From Caballeronia turbans (GTDB taxonomy: Bacteria > Pseudomonadota > Gammaproteobacteria > Burkholderiales > Burkholderiaceae), in NCBI GenBank assembly GCA_001544655.2, contig FCOD02000021.1:38528-102527 (forward strand): 64,000 nucleotides of DNA. The letters are read 5' to 3'. A program made the position numbers and the translations under genes. The notes below the pieces were generated by a model. It did no database searches, was not told the DNA's origin, and saw only the letters and a list, made by a program, of their open reading frames with translations. This document shows positions 8,925 through 18,338 of this stretch, piece after piece (position 1 is the stretch's first letter; the number at the start of each line of letters is the position of its first letter).

Positions 8925-10433
8925 TCAGCTGCTCGACGCGATCACACGCGGCGTAATCAATATGACGAGCTCGCTTTTCGACCTGCGCCGCGCGTCGTGA
9001 CGGAACAGCCAGCCGATCACCGGCAGTTTCGAGAGTCCCGGCACGCCGGTCGTGTCGTCTCGCTCGTCATCGGAATAAATGCCGCCAATAGCCACCGTGC
9101 CGCCGTTTTCCACCTCCACGCGCGTCTGAACATGCTTGGTGTGGATGGCCGGCCCGTTCGCCGTCTGCTCGCCGAGACTGTCTTTCGTGATGTCGAGATC
9201 GAGAATGACGTGGCCGTGCGGCGTGATCTGCGGCTCAACCTCCAGTTTGAGCGTTGCGCGCCGAAACTGCACGCCCGACATGCCGTTGCCGACCTTCGCC
9301 TGATACGGCACGTCCACGCCCTGCTCGACGACGGATTTCATCCGGTCCGCCGTCACGACACGCGGACGCGAGACGATTTGTCCGCGCCCTTCCGCCTCCA
9401 GCGCGCTCAGTTCGAGATTGAGCAGCCGGGTCGCCTGCGCGACGAACAACGTGAGCCCGGCGGTCGCCGCGTCGAAACCGTTGATCGGCCCCGCCGACAG
9501 ATCGTATACCACACCCTCCTTGCCGCCCGCCAACCCGGTCGCGGGATCGTTCTGCGCCGCGACGCCCAGCTTGACGCCGAGATTGCGCGACAGCCCCGCC
9601 TCACCCTCCACGATCTTCGCTTCGATCATCACCTGCGGCGTCGGCTTGTCGATCAGGGCGATCAGCTCGGCGATCTGCTGCACGCGCGCGTCGAGGTCGG
9701 TGACGAAGAGCAGGTTCGTGCGCGCATCGGCGATGGCGGAGCCGCGCTTGGACAGCACGCGCTGACTGCCCGAGCCGGTCAGCATCTTGCGAAGGTCTTC
9801 CGCACGCGAATAGCGCAGCACGAACGTACGGCTCGCGAGCGGTTCGAGATCCGCGGCGCGCGCGTGCGCCTCGAAGCGCAGCTTCTCGCGCGCGGCGAGT
9901 TCGGCGAGCGGCGCGACCCAGATCACGTTGCCGTGCTGCGCCATCGCGAGACCGTGGACCTCGAGGAGCGTGTCGAACGCACGGCGCCACGGAACAGCGA
10001 CGAGATTCATCGACACCTGTCCGCGTACCTTTTCGCTCGCGACGATGTTCAGGCCCGTGAAGCGCGCAAAAGCGTGCAGCGCGGCGCTGAGGTCGGCGTT
10101 TTTCAGATCGAGCGTGATCGGCTTGCCGTCGTCGTTTCCGTCATGCTTTGCGCGGCTCAATCGTTCGAGTGCCGGCAAGGGCACCGGCGGGCCTTCAAGC
10201 GCGTCCCCCGCTTCGGCCGCGGGCTTCGCGGGCGCGGCAGCGTCGGCGTTCTGGACGACGGGCGCATCCGGTACGGGCTGATCGACAGGCTGTGCTTCGA
10301 ACGATGCAGGCAACGGCGGCAACGGCGCGACGATCGAATCGGCGCTTTCGGCTGCAAGCGTCATGTGCGCGAACAGCATGAAGGCCGCGCCCGTTCCCGC
10401 GAACCTGCGTGAAAGCTTCGCGAATTGGCTCAC
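8925..10433 (-). CDS. pilQ: Type IV pilus / competence secretin PilQ (short, HofQ-like)
   Basis: 502 residues, outer membrane secretin pore for pilus fibre or DNA uptake. The start is GTG at 10433, overlapping the stop of pilOP. A signal peptide ([22 protein letters not shown]) is followed by a Pro/Ala-rich linker. The secretin/TonB short N-terminal domain reads [31 protein letters not shown], then an N1 domain ([17 protein letters not shown]), and the C-terminal secretin barrel with [19 protein letters not shown] and [20 protein letters not shown]. It is about 200 residues shorter than Pseudomonas PilQ because no AMIN domains are visible. It ends the pilMN(OP)Q operon before aroK. Confidence 0.92.
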   Translation of the reverse strand: MSQFAKLSRRFAGTGAAFMLFAHMTLAAESADSIVAPLPPLPASFEAQPVDQPVPDAPVVQNADAAAPAKPAAEAGDALEGPPVPLPALERLSRAKHDGNDDGKPITLDLKNADLSAALHAFARFTGLNIVASEKVRGQVSMNLVAVPWRRAFDTLLEVHGLAMAQHGNVIWVAPLAELAAREKLRFEAHARAADLEPLASRTFVLRYSRAEDLRKMLTGSGSQRVLSKRGSAIADARTNLLFVTDLDARVQQIAELIALIDKPTPQVMIEAKIVEGEAGLSRNLGVKLGVAAQNDPATGLAGGKEGVVYDLSAGPINGFDAATAGLTLFVAQATRLLNLELSALEAEGRGQIVSRPRVVTADRMKSVVEQGVDVPYQAKVGNGMSGVQFRRATLKLEVEPQITPHGHVILDLDITKDSLGEQTANGPAIHTKHVQTRVEVENGGTVAIGGIYSDDERDDTTGVPGLSKLPVIGWLFRHDARRRSKSELVILITPRVIASSS

Positions 10434-11299
10434 TTGCGATCCTCCGCGAACGTCAGCTTGCGCGCGTTGCCGTCGGTACGAGCGAGTTCGATTGCACCCG
10501 GTATGACGCGCCCGATCCATTCGTCGCCGATCTTCTGCCCCGGCGTGAAGCCGACGACGTCGCGTCCGCTCTGCAAAAGCGCCATCGCACGACGGCGCCC
10601 GACGAACGTGCCCACGAGCAGCATGTCGCCGCCCTGCACCGCCGCGTCCGCATTGCTGAACGGATCGACGACGAACGCGTTGGCGCGTGAGGCCGCGGCG
10701 CGCGATATCGCCGGCAGCGTCTCGAACACGCGCAGCGTCGCTTCGAGGGCGAAGCGTGCCCTGCTGTCGCCTGATCTGCACGCTTTCGGGCACGACGAGC
10801 CGAGGCAGGCCGGCGAGCGCTTCAAGGAAGCGTCGCATCTCCGGGAAGGTGCCGTCCGCGCGCAGTTTGAGCGCGCGCTCCGGAATCGGCTCACTCCGCT
10901 TCGGTTCGCCGCCCTTGACCGCTACAGGCTCGATATCGGCGACGCGCAAGCCGCTCTGTGTGGCCAGATCCGCGATGGCGCGCAACGCGTCGGCGGCGCT
11001 CCAGTGCTCCGGCTCCATACGACCCGACGCCGCCCGCGCCCGTAAGTCCGGCAGATCCGCAGCGATGCGCCCGGCGTCCTGCACTTTCGCCGACGTCGCC
11101 GCCCACGCGACGCGGCTCGCTTCGAGCGGGTTCGCGTCCACTGTCCGCCAGGCTCGCAGACCGAGCACGAAGACGAGCACACTCAATGCAATCGCGACGC
11201 ACATGGTCCGGCGCCACGACCATTCGGCGAGCGGCTGCAGGATAGAGGGCGCCCGCGCGCACGCGTCTTCATAGCGAAGTTCATCGGAATCGTGCTCAT
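10430..11299 (-). pseudogene. Fused PilO-PilP pilus assembly protein, interrupted by two compensating frameshifts
   Basis: The ATG at 11299 has AGGAG eight bases upstream and overlaps the pilN stop, and the TGA at 10430 overlaps the pilQ start. Both are in one frame (290 codons). Between them the coding signal moves out of frame at about 11284 and back at about 10752. The middle frame holds the PilO part: membrane helix MCVAIALSVLVFVLGLRAW, coiled coil, and LPRLVVPESVQIRRQQG. The final frame holds FALEATLRVFETLP and a PilP-like domain (DMLLVGTFVGRRR, VGFTPGQKIGDEWIGRV). Adding one G at 11284/5 and removing one T at 10752/3 restores IPDELRYEDA and GTLALEATLRV exactly. As read, translation stops after 38 codons. 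It could be mutation or sequencing error. Confidence 0.75.
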
Positions 11300-11979
11300 G
11301 GACGGTTCTCCTGCGCGACGGGACGCGTGGCGGTCAATATCGGATGCGCCTGATGCAACGCGGCTTCATCGCGCGAATGATCCGGCGCGTAACGCACGAG
11401 CGCGACGAACTCGAAATGCGCGGAACGCTCTCCCCCGGGAGTCGATGCGCCACGCCTGGCCGGAGCCGCCGGCTCCGCGCGCCGCTTCATTTCGATCACT
11501 TCCACCGCCTGCACGCCGCGCACGCGTTCCAGCCGCTTGAGCCATTGCGCGGCCGACTGCGAATCGGGAGCGAGCGCGGCAAGCTCGACCTCGTTCGTTC
11601 GCTGCGACACGCGTTGAAGCGCGACACCGCGTTGCAAGGGCGCGTCGGCGAGGGCTTCGAGCAGTGCGAGGAAGCGCTCGCGCGGCAAGGCCAACGGCTG
11701 CGCAGCCTCACGCGCGCGCCGGCGGTCCGATTCCGCGCGAACGAGCCGCGCATGTTCGTCGATCTGCGCGCCCGATGTGCGCAGCGACGCCTCCAGCGCC
11801 ATGCGTCGCTCATCCAGACGGGCGCGCTCGAACGTATCCCAGCCGGCCACGGCGCCGACAGCCGCGCAGCCGGCCAGACTCATCGCGCCGAGCAGCGCAA
11901 GCCGCTGACGCCTCACTTCGCGGCGCTTTCGTGCGCGATACGGCAGAAGATTGAATCCATCGAGCATGGCGGCGCTCAT
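11296..11979 (-). CDS. pilN: Type IV pilus inner membrane protein PilN
   Basis: 227 residues. The N-terminal FNLLPYRARKRREVRRQRLA contains the conserved N-L-L-P-Y-R motif by which PilN docks into a groove of cytoplasmic PilM. One membrane helix follows (LALLGAMSLAGCAAVGAVAGW, about 27-48), then a periplasmic coiled coil and a ferredoxin-like domain that pairs with PilO. The last 60 residues are a low-complexity tail. Start and pilM stop overlap as ATGA; the stop overlaps the pilOP start. Together with PilM it forms the alignment platform of the pilus or competence machine. Confidence 0.88.
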   Translation of the reverse strand: MSAAMLDGFNLLPYRARKRREVRRQRLALLGAMSLAGCAAVGAVAGWDTFERARLDERRMALEASLRTSGAQIDEHARLVRAESDRRRAREAAQPLALPRERFLALLEALADAPLQRGVALQRVSQRTNEVELAALAPDSQSAAQWLKRLERVRGVQAVEVIEMKRRAEPAAPARRGASTPGGERSAHFEFVALVRYAPDHSRDEAALHQAHPILTATRPVAQENRP

Positions 11980-12977
11980 TGCATCACCTCGCGCAAGGCC
12001 AGCCCGAACGCGGCCGCGAAGCGCGGCGAATGCCTGTGCGCAGCCGGGATGTCGGAGGCGCCGTTGCAGTACGGCGCGGCCTCGAAGGGCAGCGCGGGAC
12101 AGCCGAAGGTCTTGCCCAGAACGGGGAGCGGAAGGCTCGCGTGCGTCATCAACTCGATCTGTCCGCCCACATAGTTACAGTCGAGCGGCGCCTCCTGACC
12201 GGCGAGTTCGTGCAGCGCGTCGGCGATGCTCCGATGCTCCGGCGCCGGATATCGGACTTCGTTTTCGACTCCGCGCCTGCCGACGAGCCAGCCGTGCAAC
12301 CCGGTGCTTTCCAGCCAGCAAACGAGATAGCGCGCGTCGGCGTCCAGTTCGACCGAACCGGCGTGGCGCATCGCGCGCAACGCGGCCGCCGCTTCGCCGT
12401 CGATGGCGGATAGCGCGATGCCCGCTTGCGCCGCCGTTTCGACGCGCGCCTCCACGTGCCGCCGCGCCGTGGCTGCGATCGCGACCTGCGCCTCGCCGTC
12501 CTCCCTGGCCTGCACGGACCAGTCCACGGCCAGCGCGCCGCGTTCGATTCCCGCCGCGCGCTCGGCTTCCACGAGCACGGCCGGTTCGAGCATGCCGCGC
12601 GGATCGCCGCCGATAGCGTCCGCGTGCTGCTCTTGGGTGTCGATCAGACGCGCGAGCGGAATCTGCATCGTGAGCGTCGCCGACGCGGGCAAGCCCATCG
12701 CGCAGCGCAGCGCCCGCCACGCGCCGCTTTCCGGCAGGCGCCCGATCGCCTCGCGCAACGCCGCGACGATAGCCGCGCGGTCGATGAAGTCGCCGTCGAT
12801 CACCGCGCCGGACGGCAGCGCCACCGAATCCAGATGTTCGACGCACACCGCCGCGTTCGCTCGCAATCGCCTGCTCACGACCGCGAGCCGCACCGCGTCC
12901 TCGCCGACGTCGATCCCCGCCGCGTAGCGCCGCGTGATCGTCAGCATCGTGCCGCGCAGCGTGTTTTCCTTACTCAT
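11976..12977 (-). CDS. pilM: Type IV pilus assembly ATPase-like protein PilM
   Basis: 333 residues, cytoplasmic actin/FtsA-fold protein that binds the PilN N-terminus. The first nucleotide-binding loop is AAGIDVGEDAVRLAVVS. A variable middle and ASATLTMQIPL match the PilM pattern. AGGAG six bases before the ATG at 12977 decides the start; 34 further codons upstream are open but Arg-rich and unlike PilM. First gene of pilM-N-OP-Q. Sequence is divergent from Pseudomonas PilM, so a competence role (as in HofM/ComM-type operons) is as likely as twitching. Confidence 0.85.
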   Translation of the reverse strand: MSKENTLRGTMLTITRRYAAGIDVGEDAVRLAVVSRRLRANAAVCVEHLDSVALPSGAVIDGDFIDRAAIVAALREAIGRLPESGAWRALRCAMGLPASATLTMQIPLARLIDTQEQHADAIGGDPRGMLEPAVLVEAERAAGIERGALAVDWSVQAREDGEAQVAIAATARRHVEARVETAAQAGIALSAIDGEAAAALRAMRHAGSVELDADARYLVCWLESTGLHGWLVGRRGVENEVRYPAPEHRSIADALHELAGQEAPLDCNYVGGQIELMTHASLPLPVLGKTFGCPALPFEAAPYCNGASDIPAAHRHSPRFAAAFGLALREVMQ

Positions 12978-13192
12978 CAGCCACTCCTTCCATTCACTCG
13001 CGCACCGAACCGTTCGGCGCTCGACGTGGAAGGATTGTCGCGAGCGTGATCGGCGGCGAACACTCGGCCAAACGGCCAACGCTCACGATAGAAGGATGCT
13101 TACGTGCACGATCGCGCGTATCTTGAAGACAGCGGCAGGCGCACGTAAGCGACGTGCTGAAAGGCTTCAGAAAAGTCTCAAATCGGGACAGC

Positions 13193-13198
13193 TATAAT
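13193..13198 (+). promoter_or_regulatory. Probable -10 box of the ponA promoter
   Basis: A consensus TATAAT lies 26 bases before the ponA ATG. No good -35 hexamer is visible at 16-18 bases upstream, so activity may need an activator or an unusual spacer. The surrounding gap (12978-13223) separates divergent pilM and ponA and holds no other gene. Confidence 0.45.
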
Positions 13199-13223
13199 CG
13201 CGTGACCGTTTTTGGTGGTGCCA

Positions 13224-15638
13224 ATGCAATCCTCTTCCCCGTCCAACCCGTCGTCCACGCCGCCCGAGAGGCCCAACAAATCCAGGCGCCCGTGGTGGGC
13301 GCGGCTCATGCTCGGATTTTTCGTCAGCCTGTTCGCGCTCGTCGTCTGCGCGGGTCTCGTGCTCGGCTACGCGCTCGTCGTCGCGATGCCGAACCTGCCT
13401 TCCCTCGAAGCGCTCACTGATTACAAGCCTAAGGTGCCGCTGCGCATCTATACGGCGGATCACGTCCTGATCGGTGAATTCGGCGTGGAGCGACGCAGCG
13501 TCGTGCGCATCCAGGACGTGCCCGATCATCTGAAAAAAGCCGTGCTCGCCATCGAGGACTCGCGTTTCTACGATCACGGCGGCGTCGATCTCACCGGCAT
13601 TCTGCGTGCGGGATCGGTCGCGCTGACCAACGGCCACGCGTCGCAAGGCGCGAGCACGATCACGATGCAGGTCGCGCGCAACTTCTTCCTGTCGAGCGAG
13701 AAGACCTACACGCGCAAGATTTACGAAATGCTGCTCGCGTACAAGATAGAGCGCGCGCTGACGAAGGATCAGATTCTCGAGGTCTATATGAATCAGATCT
13801 ATCTCGGCCAACGCGCCTACGGTTTCGCGAGCGCGGCGCGAGTCTACTTCGGCAAGGATCTGAAGGACGTCACGCTCGCCGAGGCCGCGATGCTCGCGGG
13901 CCTGCCGAAGGCGCCGTCGGCGTATAACCCGGTCGTCAATCCGAAGCGCGCGAAAGTGCGGCAGGAGTACATCCTGCAACGCATGCGCGAGCTGAATTTC
14001 ATCACTCAGGCCGATTTCGAGCAGGCCGTGAAGCAGCCGCTCGTCGTGAAGGGCCAGGACCGCGAGTTCAGCGTGCACGCCGAGTACGTCGCGGAAATGG
14101 TGCGTCAGATGATGTACGCGCAATATCGCGAGGAAGCGTACACGCGCGGCCTGAACGTCGTGACGACGATCGATTCCGCCGATCAGGACGCCGCCTATCG
14201 CGCGGTGCGCAAGGGCCTGATGGACTACGAGCATCGGCATGGTTATCGCGGGCCGGAAGGCTATATCGACCTGCCCTCGAACGCGGATGACCGCGAGCAG
14301 GCCATCGACGATGCGCTCGCCGAGCATCCCGACAACGGCGAGATCGTCGCGGCCGTGGTGACGTCGGCGAATCCGAAGGAAGTGAAGGCGAGCTTCATCG
14401 ACGGCAATACGGCGACCATCACCGGCAGCGATCTGCGCTTCGTCCAGTACGCGCTGAGCTCGCGCGCGCAGCCGAATTCGCGCATCCGCCCGGGCGCGAT
14501 CGTGCGTCTCGTGAAGGACGACGACGGCAATTGGGTCATCACGCAACTGCCGCAAGTCGAAGGCGCGCTCGTGTCGATGGTGCCGCAGGACGGCGCGATC
14601 CGGGCACTCGTCGGCGGCTTCGACTTCAACAAGAACAAGTTCAATCACGTCACGCAGGCATGGCGTCAGCCGGGTTCGAGCTTCAAGCCGTTCATCTATT
14701 CGGCATCGCTCGAGAAAGGTCTTTCCCCCGCGACGATCATCAACGATGGCCCGCTGTTCTTCAGCGCCGCCGAGACCGGCGGCCAGGCGTGGGAGCCGAA
14801 GAACTACGGCGGCGGCTTCGACGGGCCGATGTCGATGCGCTCCGCGCTGCAACGCTCGAAGAACATGGTGTCGATCCGCATCCTGAGTCATATCGGCACG
14901 AAATACGCGCAGCAGTACATCACGCACTTCGGTTTCGATGCGGACCGTCATCCCGCCTATCTGCCGATGGCGCTGGGCGCGGGCCTCGTCACGCCGTTGC
15001 AGATGGCGGCCGGCTATGCGGTGTTCGCGAACGGCGGTTATCGCGTGAATCCGTACCTGATCGCCGATATCACCGATCCGTACGGCCGCGTCGTATCGCA
15101 CCCGCAACCGCTCGTCGCGCAGCAAACCGCGCCGCTCGCGATCACGCCGCGCAACGCGTTCGTGATGAACAGCCTTCTGCAGAGCGTCGCGCAGCACGGC
15201 ACGGGAGCGAAAACGAATCAGTTGAAGCGCGGCGATCTCGCCGGCAAAACGGGCACGACGAACGATTCGCGCGATGCGTGGTTCGCCGGCTATCAGCGCA
15301 CGCTCGTCGCGATTGCGTGGATCGGCTATGACAATCCGCGCAGCCTCGGCGACAAGGAAACCGGCGGCGGGCTCGCGTTGCCGGTATGGATGGATTACAT
15401 GGGCAAGGCCCTTAAGGGCGTGCCCGAGTACAAGCCGATGATGCCGCCCGATATCACGTCGCTCGGCAACGAGCTGTACTTCGACGACATGACGCCGGGG
15501 CACGGCTTCGTCGCGACCATCGGCGTGAGTCAGGCGCCGCCGCAGGAAGGTGTGTCCGGTGTGACGACGACGGCGCCGACGCCCGAAGTCGGCGAACAGG
15601 AAAAGCAGGACATCATGAATCTGTTCAAGGGGCAATAA
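13224..15638 (+). CDS. mrcA: Penicillin-binding protein 1A, bifunctional peptidoglycan synthase
   Basis: 804 residues, class A PBP anchored by one N-terminal helix (LMLGFFVSLFALVVCAGLVLGYAL). The glycosyltransferase domain has EDSRFYDHGGVDLTGILRA and QGASTITMQVARNFF with the catalytic Glu residues. An OB-like insert follows. The transpeptidase has the catalytic Ser in SSFK (about residue 484), SKN in QRSKNMVS and KTGTT (about 673). It polymerises and crosslinks peptidoglycan in the periplasm. In-frame TTG/GTG codons lie just upstream; ATG at 13224 has a weak GGTGG site. Divergent from pilM, as in many proteobacteria where ponA borders pilMNOPQ. Confidence 0.96.
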   Translation: MQSSSPSNPSSTPPERPNKSRRPWWARLMLGFFVSLFALVVCAGLVLGYALVVAMPNLPSLEALTDYKPKVPLRIYTADHVLIGEFGVERRSVVRIQDVPDHLKKAVLAIEDSRFYDHGGVDLTGILRAGSVALTNGHASQGASTITMQVARNFFLSSEKTYTRKIYEMLLAYKIERALTKDQILEVYMNQIYLGQRAYGFASAARVYFGKDLKDVTLAEAAMLAGLPKAPSAYNPVVNPKRAKVRQEYILQRMRELNFITQADFEQAVKQPLVVKGQDREFSVHAEYVAEMVRQMMYAQYREEAYTRGLNVVTTIDSADQDAAYRAVRKGLMDYEHRHGYRGPEGYIDLPSNADDREQAIDDALAEHPDNGEIVAAVVTSANPKEVKASFIDGNTATITGSDLRFVQYALSSRAQPNSRIRPGAIVRLVKDDDGNWVITQLPQVEGALVSMVPQDGAIRALVGGFDFNKNKFNHVTQAWRQPGSSFKPFIYSASLEKGLSPATIINDGPLFFSAAETGGQAWEPKNYGGGFDGPMSMRSALQRSKNMVSIRILSHIGTKYAQQYITHFGFDADRHPAYLPMALGAGLVTPLQMAAGYAVFANGGYRVNPYLIADITDPYGRVVSHPQPLVAQQTAPLAITPRNAFVMNSLLQSVAQHGTGAKTNQLKRGDLAGKTGTTNDSRDAWFAGYQRTLVAIAWIGYDNPRSLGDKETGGGLALPVWMDYMGKALKGVPEYKPMMPPDITSLGNELYFDDMTPGHGFVATIGVSQAPPQEGVSGVTTTAPTPEVGEQEKQDIMNLFKGQ

Positions 15639-15664
15639 CCACGCCCTTGCAACGTGTGAAGCGA

Positions 15665-15694
15665 GCGGACCACGCGGTCCGCCCGCTTTTTCTT
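15665..15694 (+). terminator. Rho-independent terminator after ponA
   Basis: A 7-bp GC stem (gcggacc 15665-15671, ggtccgc 15676-15682) with a 4-nt loop is followed by cccgctttttctt. It lies between convergent ponA and cyaY. Confidence 0.8.
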
Positions 15695-16010
15695 ATGCCT
15701 TGAACCGGATCGGCTCGCCGGCCTGTTCGCTCGAATATTTGCTCAGCGTGGCAAAGAATTCGCTGTTGTCGCGCGTGTCGCGCCAGGCGCCGTCTACGTA
15801 CTTGTAATGGAAACCACCCGCCTTGGCCGCCAGCCAGATCTCATGTTTCGGCGGTTGCAGGTTCACGATCACCTTGGTGCGATTCTCGAACTCCAGCGTC
15901 AAAACATTGCCGCTGCGCTCGAATTCGATATCGGCCTCGGCGGCGTCCACCGAGCGCTCGATGGCGCTCAGCGCGGCCTCCGCCAGCGTCAGGTATTCCT
16001 GGTCTGTCAT
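15693..16010 (-). CDS. cyaY: Frataxin-like iron-binding protein CyaY
   Basis: 105 residues, a full-length CyaY. The acidic first helix ([27 protein letters not shown]) and the beta-sheet core with [35 protein letters not shown] are the frataxin fold. It binds iron and modulates iron-sulfur cluster assembly on IscS/IscU. GGAG six bases before the ATG at 16010 decides the start over an in-frame ATG four codons earlier. Divergent from lptM with only 35 bases between, and convergent with ponA. Confidence 0.95.
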   Translation of the reverse strand: MTDQEYLTLAEAALSAIERSVDAAEADIEFERSGNVLTLEFENRTKVIVNLQPPKHEIWLAAKAGGFHYKYVDGAWRDTRDNSEFFATLSKYSSEQAGEPIRFKA

Positions 16011-16045
16011 GCTAAACTCCATCGATTAAACGTATAGGGACGGTC

Positions 16046-16330
16046 ATGCGAGTCGTTTTCAGGATGAGCGCGATTGTAGCGGCTTTGAGCATCGGCGCCG
16101 CAGCAACGATCACGCTCGGCGGTTGTGGGCAACGTGGTCCGCTTTATCTGCCGCAGGTACCTCCGCTACCGCAACGTCCCAACGATCTCCAGAATACGCC
16201 GCCTTCGAATGTCGCTCCGGGCAACGTTCCGGATACGTCGGGACAGCCCCTGTCGCTCTCGCCCGAGACCGACCTCAAGACCAGCCCCGACGCCACATCG
16301 GCGCCCAAAGCCGCGTCGTCCGCTTACTGA
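16046..16330 (+). CDS. lptM: LPS translocon maturation lipoprotein LptM (YifL-like)
   Basis: 94 residues. A lipoprotein signal peptide ends at the lipobox LGGC with the modified Cys at 27. It is followed by GQRGPLYLP, the short conserved block of the YifL/LptM family, then a Pro/Ser-rich disordered tail. In E. coli LptM assists disulfide maturation of LptD in the outer membrane; function here rests on that motif. It sits 45 bases before lysA, the same pairing as in many proteobacteria, and is probably co-transcribed with it. Confidence 0.88.
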   Translation: MRVVFRMSAIVAALSIGAAATITLGGCGQRGPLYLPQVPPLPQRPNDLQNTPPSNVAPGNVPDTSGQPLSLSPETDLKTSPDATSAPKAASSAY

Positions 16331-16375
16331 TCCTCGATCCTTGATGCCTTCACGGGCGCATTTTCGATTCCACGC

Positions 16376-17638
16376 ATGAGTGATTCCGCATTCCACTACG
16401 TCGACGGCGTGCTGCACGCTGAAGGCGTCTCAGCCGCGTCGCTCGCGGAGCAGTTCGGCACGCCGCTCTATGTCTATTCCCGCGATGCGCTGACGCGCGC
16501 CTATCACGCCTACGCCGATGCATGCGCGGGCCGTCGCGCGACGGTCCACGTCGCGGTGAAGGCGAACAGCAATCTCGCGGTGCTCAACGTGTTCGCGCGC
16601 ATGGGCGCGGGCTTCGACATCGTGTCGTCGGGCGAACTCGCGCGGGTGCTCGCGGCGGGCGGCAAGGCGGAAAACACGGTGTTTTCGGGCGTCGGCAAAT
16701 CGGCGGCGGAAATGCGCGAGGCGCTCGAAGCGGGCGTGAAGTGCTTCAACGTCGAGTCGATTCCCGAGTTGCACGCGTTGAACGAAGTCGCGACATCGCT
16801 CGGCAAGAAAGCGCCGGTTTCATTGCGCGTGAATCCCGATGTCGATGCGAAGACGCATCCGTACATCTCAACGGGCCTCAAATCGAACAAGTTCGGCGTC
16901 GCGTTCAGCGATGCCCGCGCGACCTACGCGCAAGCGCATGCGATGCCGAACCTCGATGTCGTCGGCATCGATTGCCACATCGGCTCGCAGATCACCGAGA
17001 TCAGTCCGTATCTCGATGCCGTCGACAAGCTGCTCGAACTCGTCGAGCAGATCGAAGCGGACGGCATGAACATTCGCCACGTTGATGTGGGCGGCGGTCT
17101 AGGCATCACCTATGACGACGAAACGCCGCCCGATATCGGCGAGTTCGTGAAGACGGTGCTCGATCACATCGAGAAGCGCGGCCACGGTCAGCGTGAAGTG
17201 TATTTCGAGCCGGGACGTTCACTCGTCGGCAATGCCGGCGTGCTGTTGACGCGCGTCGAGTTTCTGAAGCCGGGCGAGGAAAAGAACTTTGCCATCGTCG
17301 ATGCGGCGATGAACGATCTCGCACGTCCCGCGATGTACGAGGCGTTTCATCGCATCGTGCCGGTCGTGAAGCGCGACGCACAGGCGCACAAGTACGATGT
17401 CGTCGGTCCGGTGTGCGAGAGCGGCGACTGGCTCGGTCGCGACCGTGAACTGGCCATCGAACCGGGCGACCTGCTCGCGATCTGCTCCGCGGGCGCGTAC
17501 GGCTTCGTGATGAGCTCGAACTACAACACGCGTCCGCGCGCGGCCGAAATCATGGTCGACGGCGAACGCGCGCGTCTCGTGCGCGAACGTGAAGAAGTGA
17601 AGCAGTTGTTCGCCGGGGAATCGGTTCTGCCGGACTGA
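16376..17638 (+). CDS. lysA: Diaminopimelate decarboxylase
   Basis: 420 residues, PLP-dependent fold III decarboxylase that makes L-lysine from meso-diaminopimelate. The Schiff-base Lys62 is in VHVAVKANSN. Phosphate-binding glycines are in HVDVGGGLGITY, EPGRSLVGNAG follows, and the second-subunit catalytic Cys is in VVGPVCESGDWL. Length is standard. It is downstream of lptM and ends at a strong bidirectional terminator. Confidence 0.97.
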   Translation: MSDSAFHYVDGVLHAEGVSAASLAEQFGTPLYVYSRDALTRAYHAYADACAGRRATVHVAVKANSNLAVLNVFARMGAGFDIVSSGELARVLAAGGKAENTVFSGVGKSAAEMREALEAGVKCFNVESIPELHALNEVATSLGKKAPVSLRVNPDVDAKTHPYISTGLKSNKFGVAFSDARATYAQAHAMPNLDVVGIDCHIGSQITEISPYLDAVDKLLELVEQIEADGMNIRHVDVGGGLGITYDDETPPDIGEFVKTVLDHIEKRGHGQREVYFEPGRSLVGNAGVLLTRVEFLKPGEEKNFAIVDAAMNDLARPAMYEAFHRIVPVVKRDAQAHKYDVVGPVCESGDWLGRDRELAIEPGDLLAICSAGAYGFVMSSNYNTRPRAAEIMVDGERARLVREREEVKQLFAGESVLPD

Positions 17639-17656
17639 AGCTTCGCGGGCTTCAAC

Positions 17657-17687
17657 AAAAAGCGATGCCTCGGCATCGCTTTTTTTA
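17657..17687. terminator. Bidirectional terminator between lysA and msrQ
   Basis: Stem agcgatg/catcgct with a short loop, preceded by A5 and followed by T7. Both strands have a T-run, so it can end lysA (plus) and msrQ (minus), whose stop codon lies inside it. Confidence 0.88.
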
Positions 17688-18335
17688 TGCGCGCCGTCGT
17701 GTCGCTCGCGTTCGAAGCCACGCGATCACGCGCCAGCCCAGCAACACGATCACGATCGAACCGTAGATCTTCGGCAGTTCGAAATCGTGCTTGCCCGCCT
17801 TCATCCACCAGAAATGCAGGATCGCGAGCGCGGCGATCAGATAGATCGCCCGATGCAAGGTCTGCCAGCAGCGGCCGAGCTTTCTCGCGATGGCTTTGGG
17901 CGACGTGACCGCAAGCGGAATCAGCAGCACGAACGCCGCGAAGCCGACCGTGATGAACGGCCGCTTGCCGATGTCCTTCAGCATCGCGGCGACATCGAAC
18001 CATTTGTCGAACCAGATATATGTCGTGAAGTGCAGCACGGCGAAAAAGAAGGCGTACAGCCCGATCATCCGGCGAAAGCGCGCGAGTGCCGTGATGCCGG
18101 TCATGCGGCGCACCGGTGTGATCGCCAGCGTGATGCACAGATAGACGAGCGTCCAGAGGCCGGTCGAACGCGTGATGAATTCGATCGGATTTGCGCCCAG
18201 GCCGCCCGTCATGCCCAGCACCACGAGACGCGCGAGCGGAAACAGCATCGCGATGAACACGGCGACCTTCGCGGGAACAAGCCAGCGAATGCCCGCGTTT
18301 GCCCGCGCGCCTTTGATCTCGGAAACGGTCGGCAT
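17685..18335 (-). CDS. msrQ: Protein-methionine-sulfoxide reductase heme-binding subunit MsrQ
   Basis: 216 residues, multi-helix inner membrane b-type cytochrome of the ferric-reductase-like family. Six hydrophobic segments are visible, with heme-ligand-type His residues in AVLHFTTYIWFDK, RCWQTLHRAIYL and LAILHFWWMKAG. It passes electrons from the quinone pool to periplasmic MsrP. It starts 3 bases after msrP ends, forming the msrPQ operon. Confidence 0.95.
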   Translation of the reverse strand: MPTVSEIKGARANAGIRWLVPAKVAVFIAMLFPLARLVVLGMTGGLGANPIEFITRSTGLWTLVYLCITLAITPVRRMTGITALARFRRMIGLYAFFFAVLHFTTYIWFDKWFDVAAMLKDIGKRPFITVGFAAFVLLIPLAVTSPKAIARKLGRCWQTLHRAIYLIAALAILHFWWMKAGKHDFELPKIYGSIVIVLLGWRVIAWLRTRATRRRA

Positions 18336-18338
18336 CGT

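Noticed and set aside
8925-11204. A 759-residue open frame joining PilO and PilQ
   Set aside because: The middle (about 105 residues after RRQQG) is Arg-rich out-of-frame sequence; PilQ has its own GTG start and signal peptide at 10433, and the true PilP lies in another frame.
13167-15635. An 822-residue open frame opposite ponA
   Set aside because: It lies fully antisense to a conserved gene, is rich in Arg/His/Asp, and has no recognisable domain; long antisense frames are expected at this GC content.
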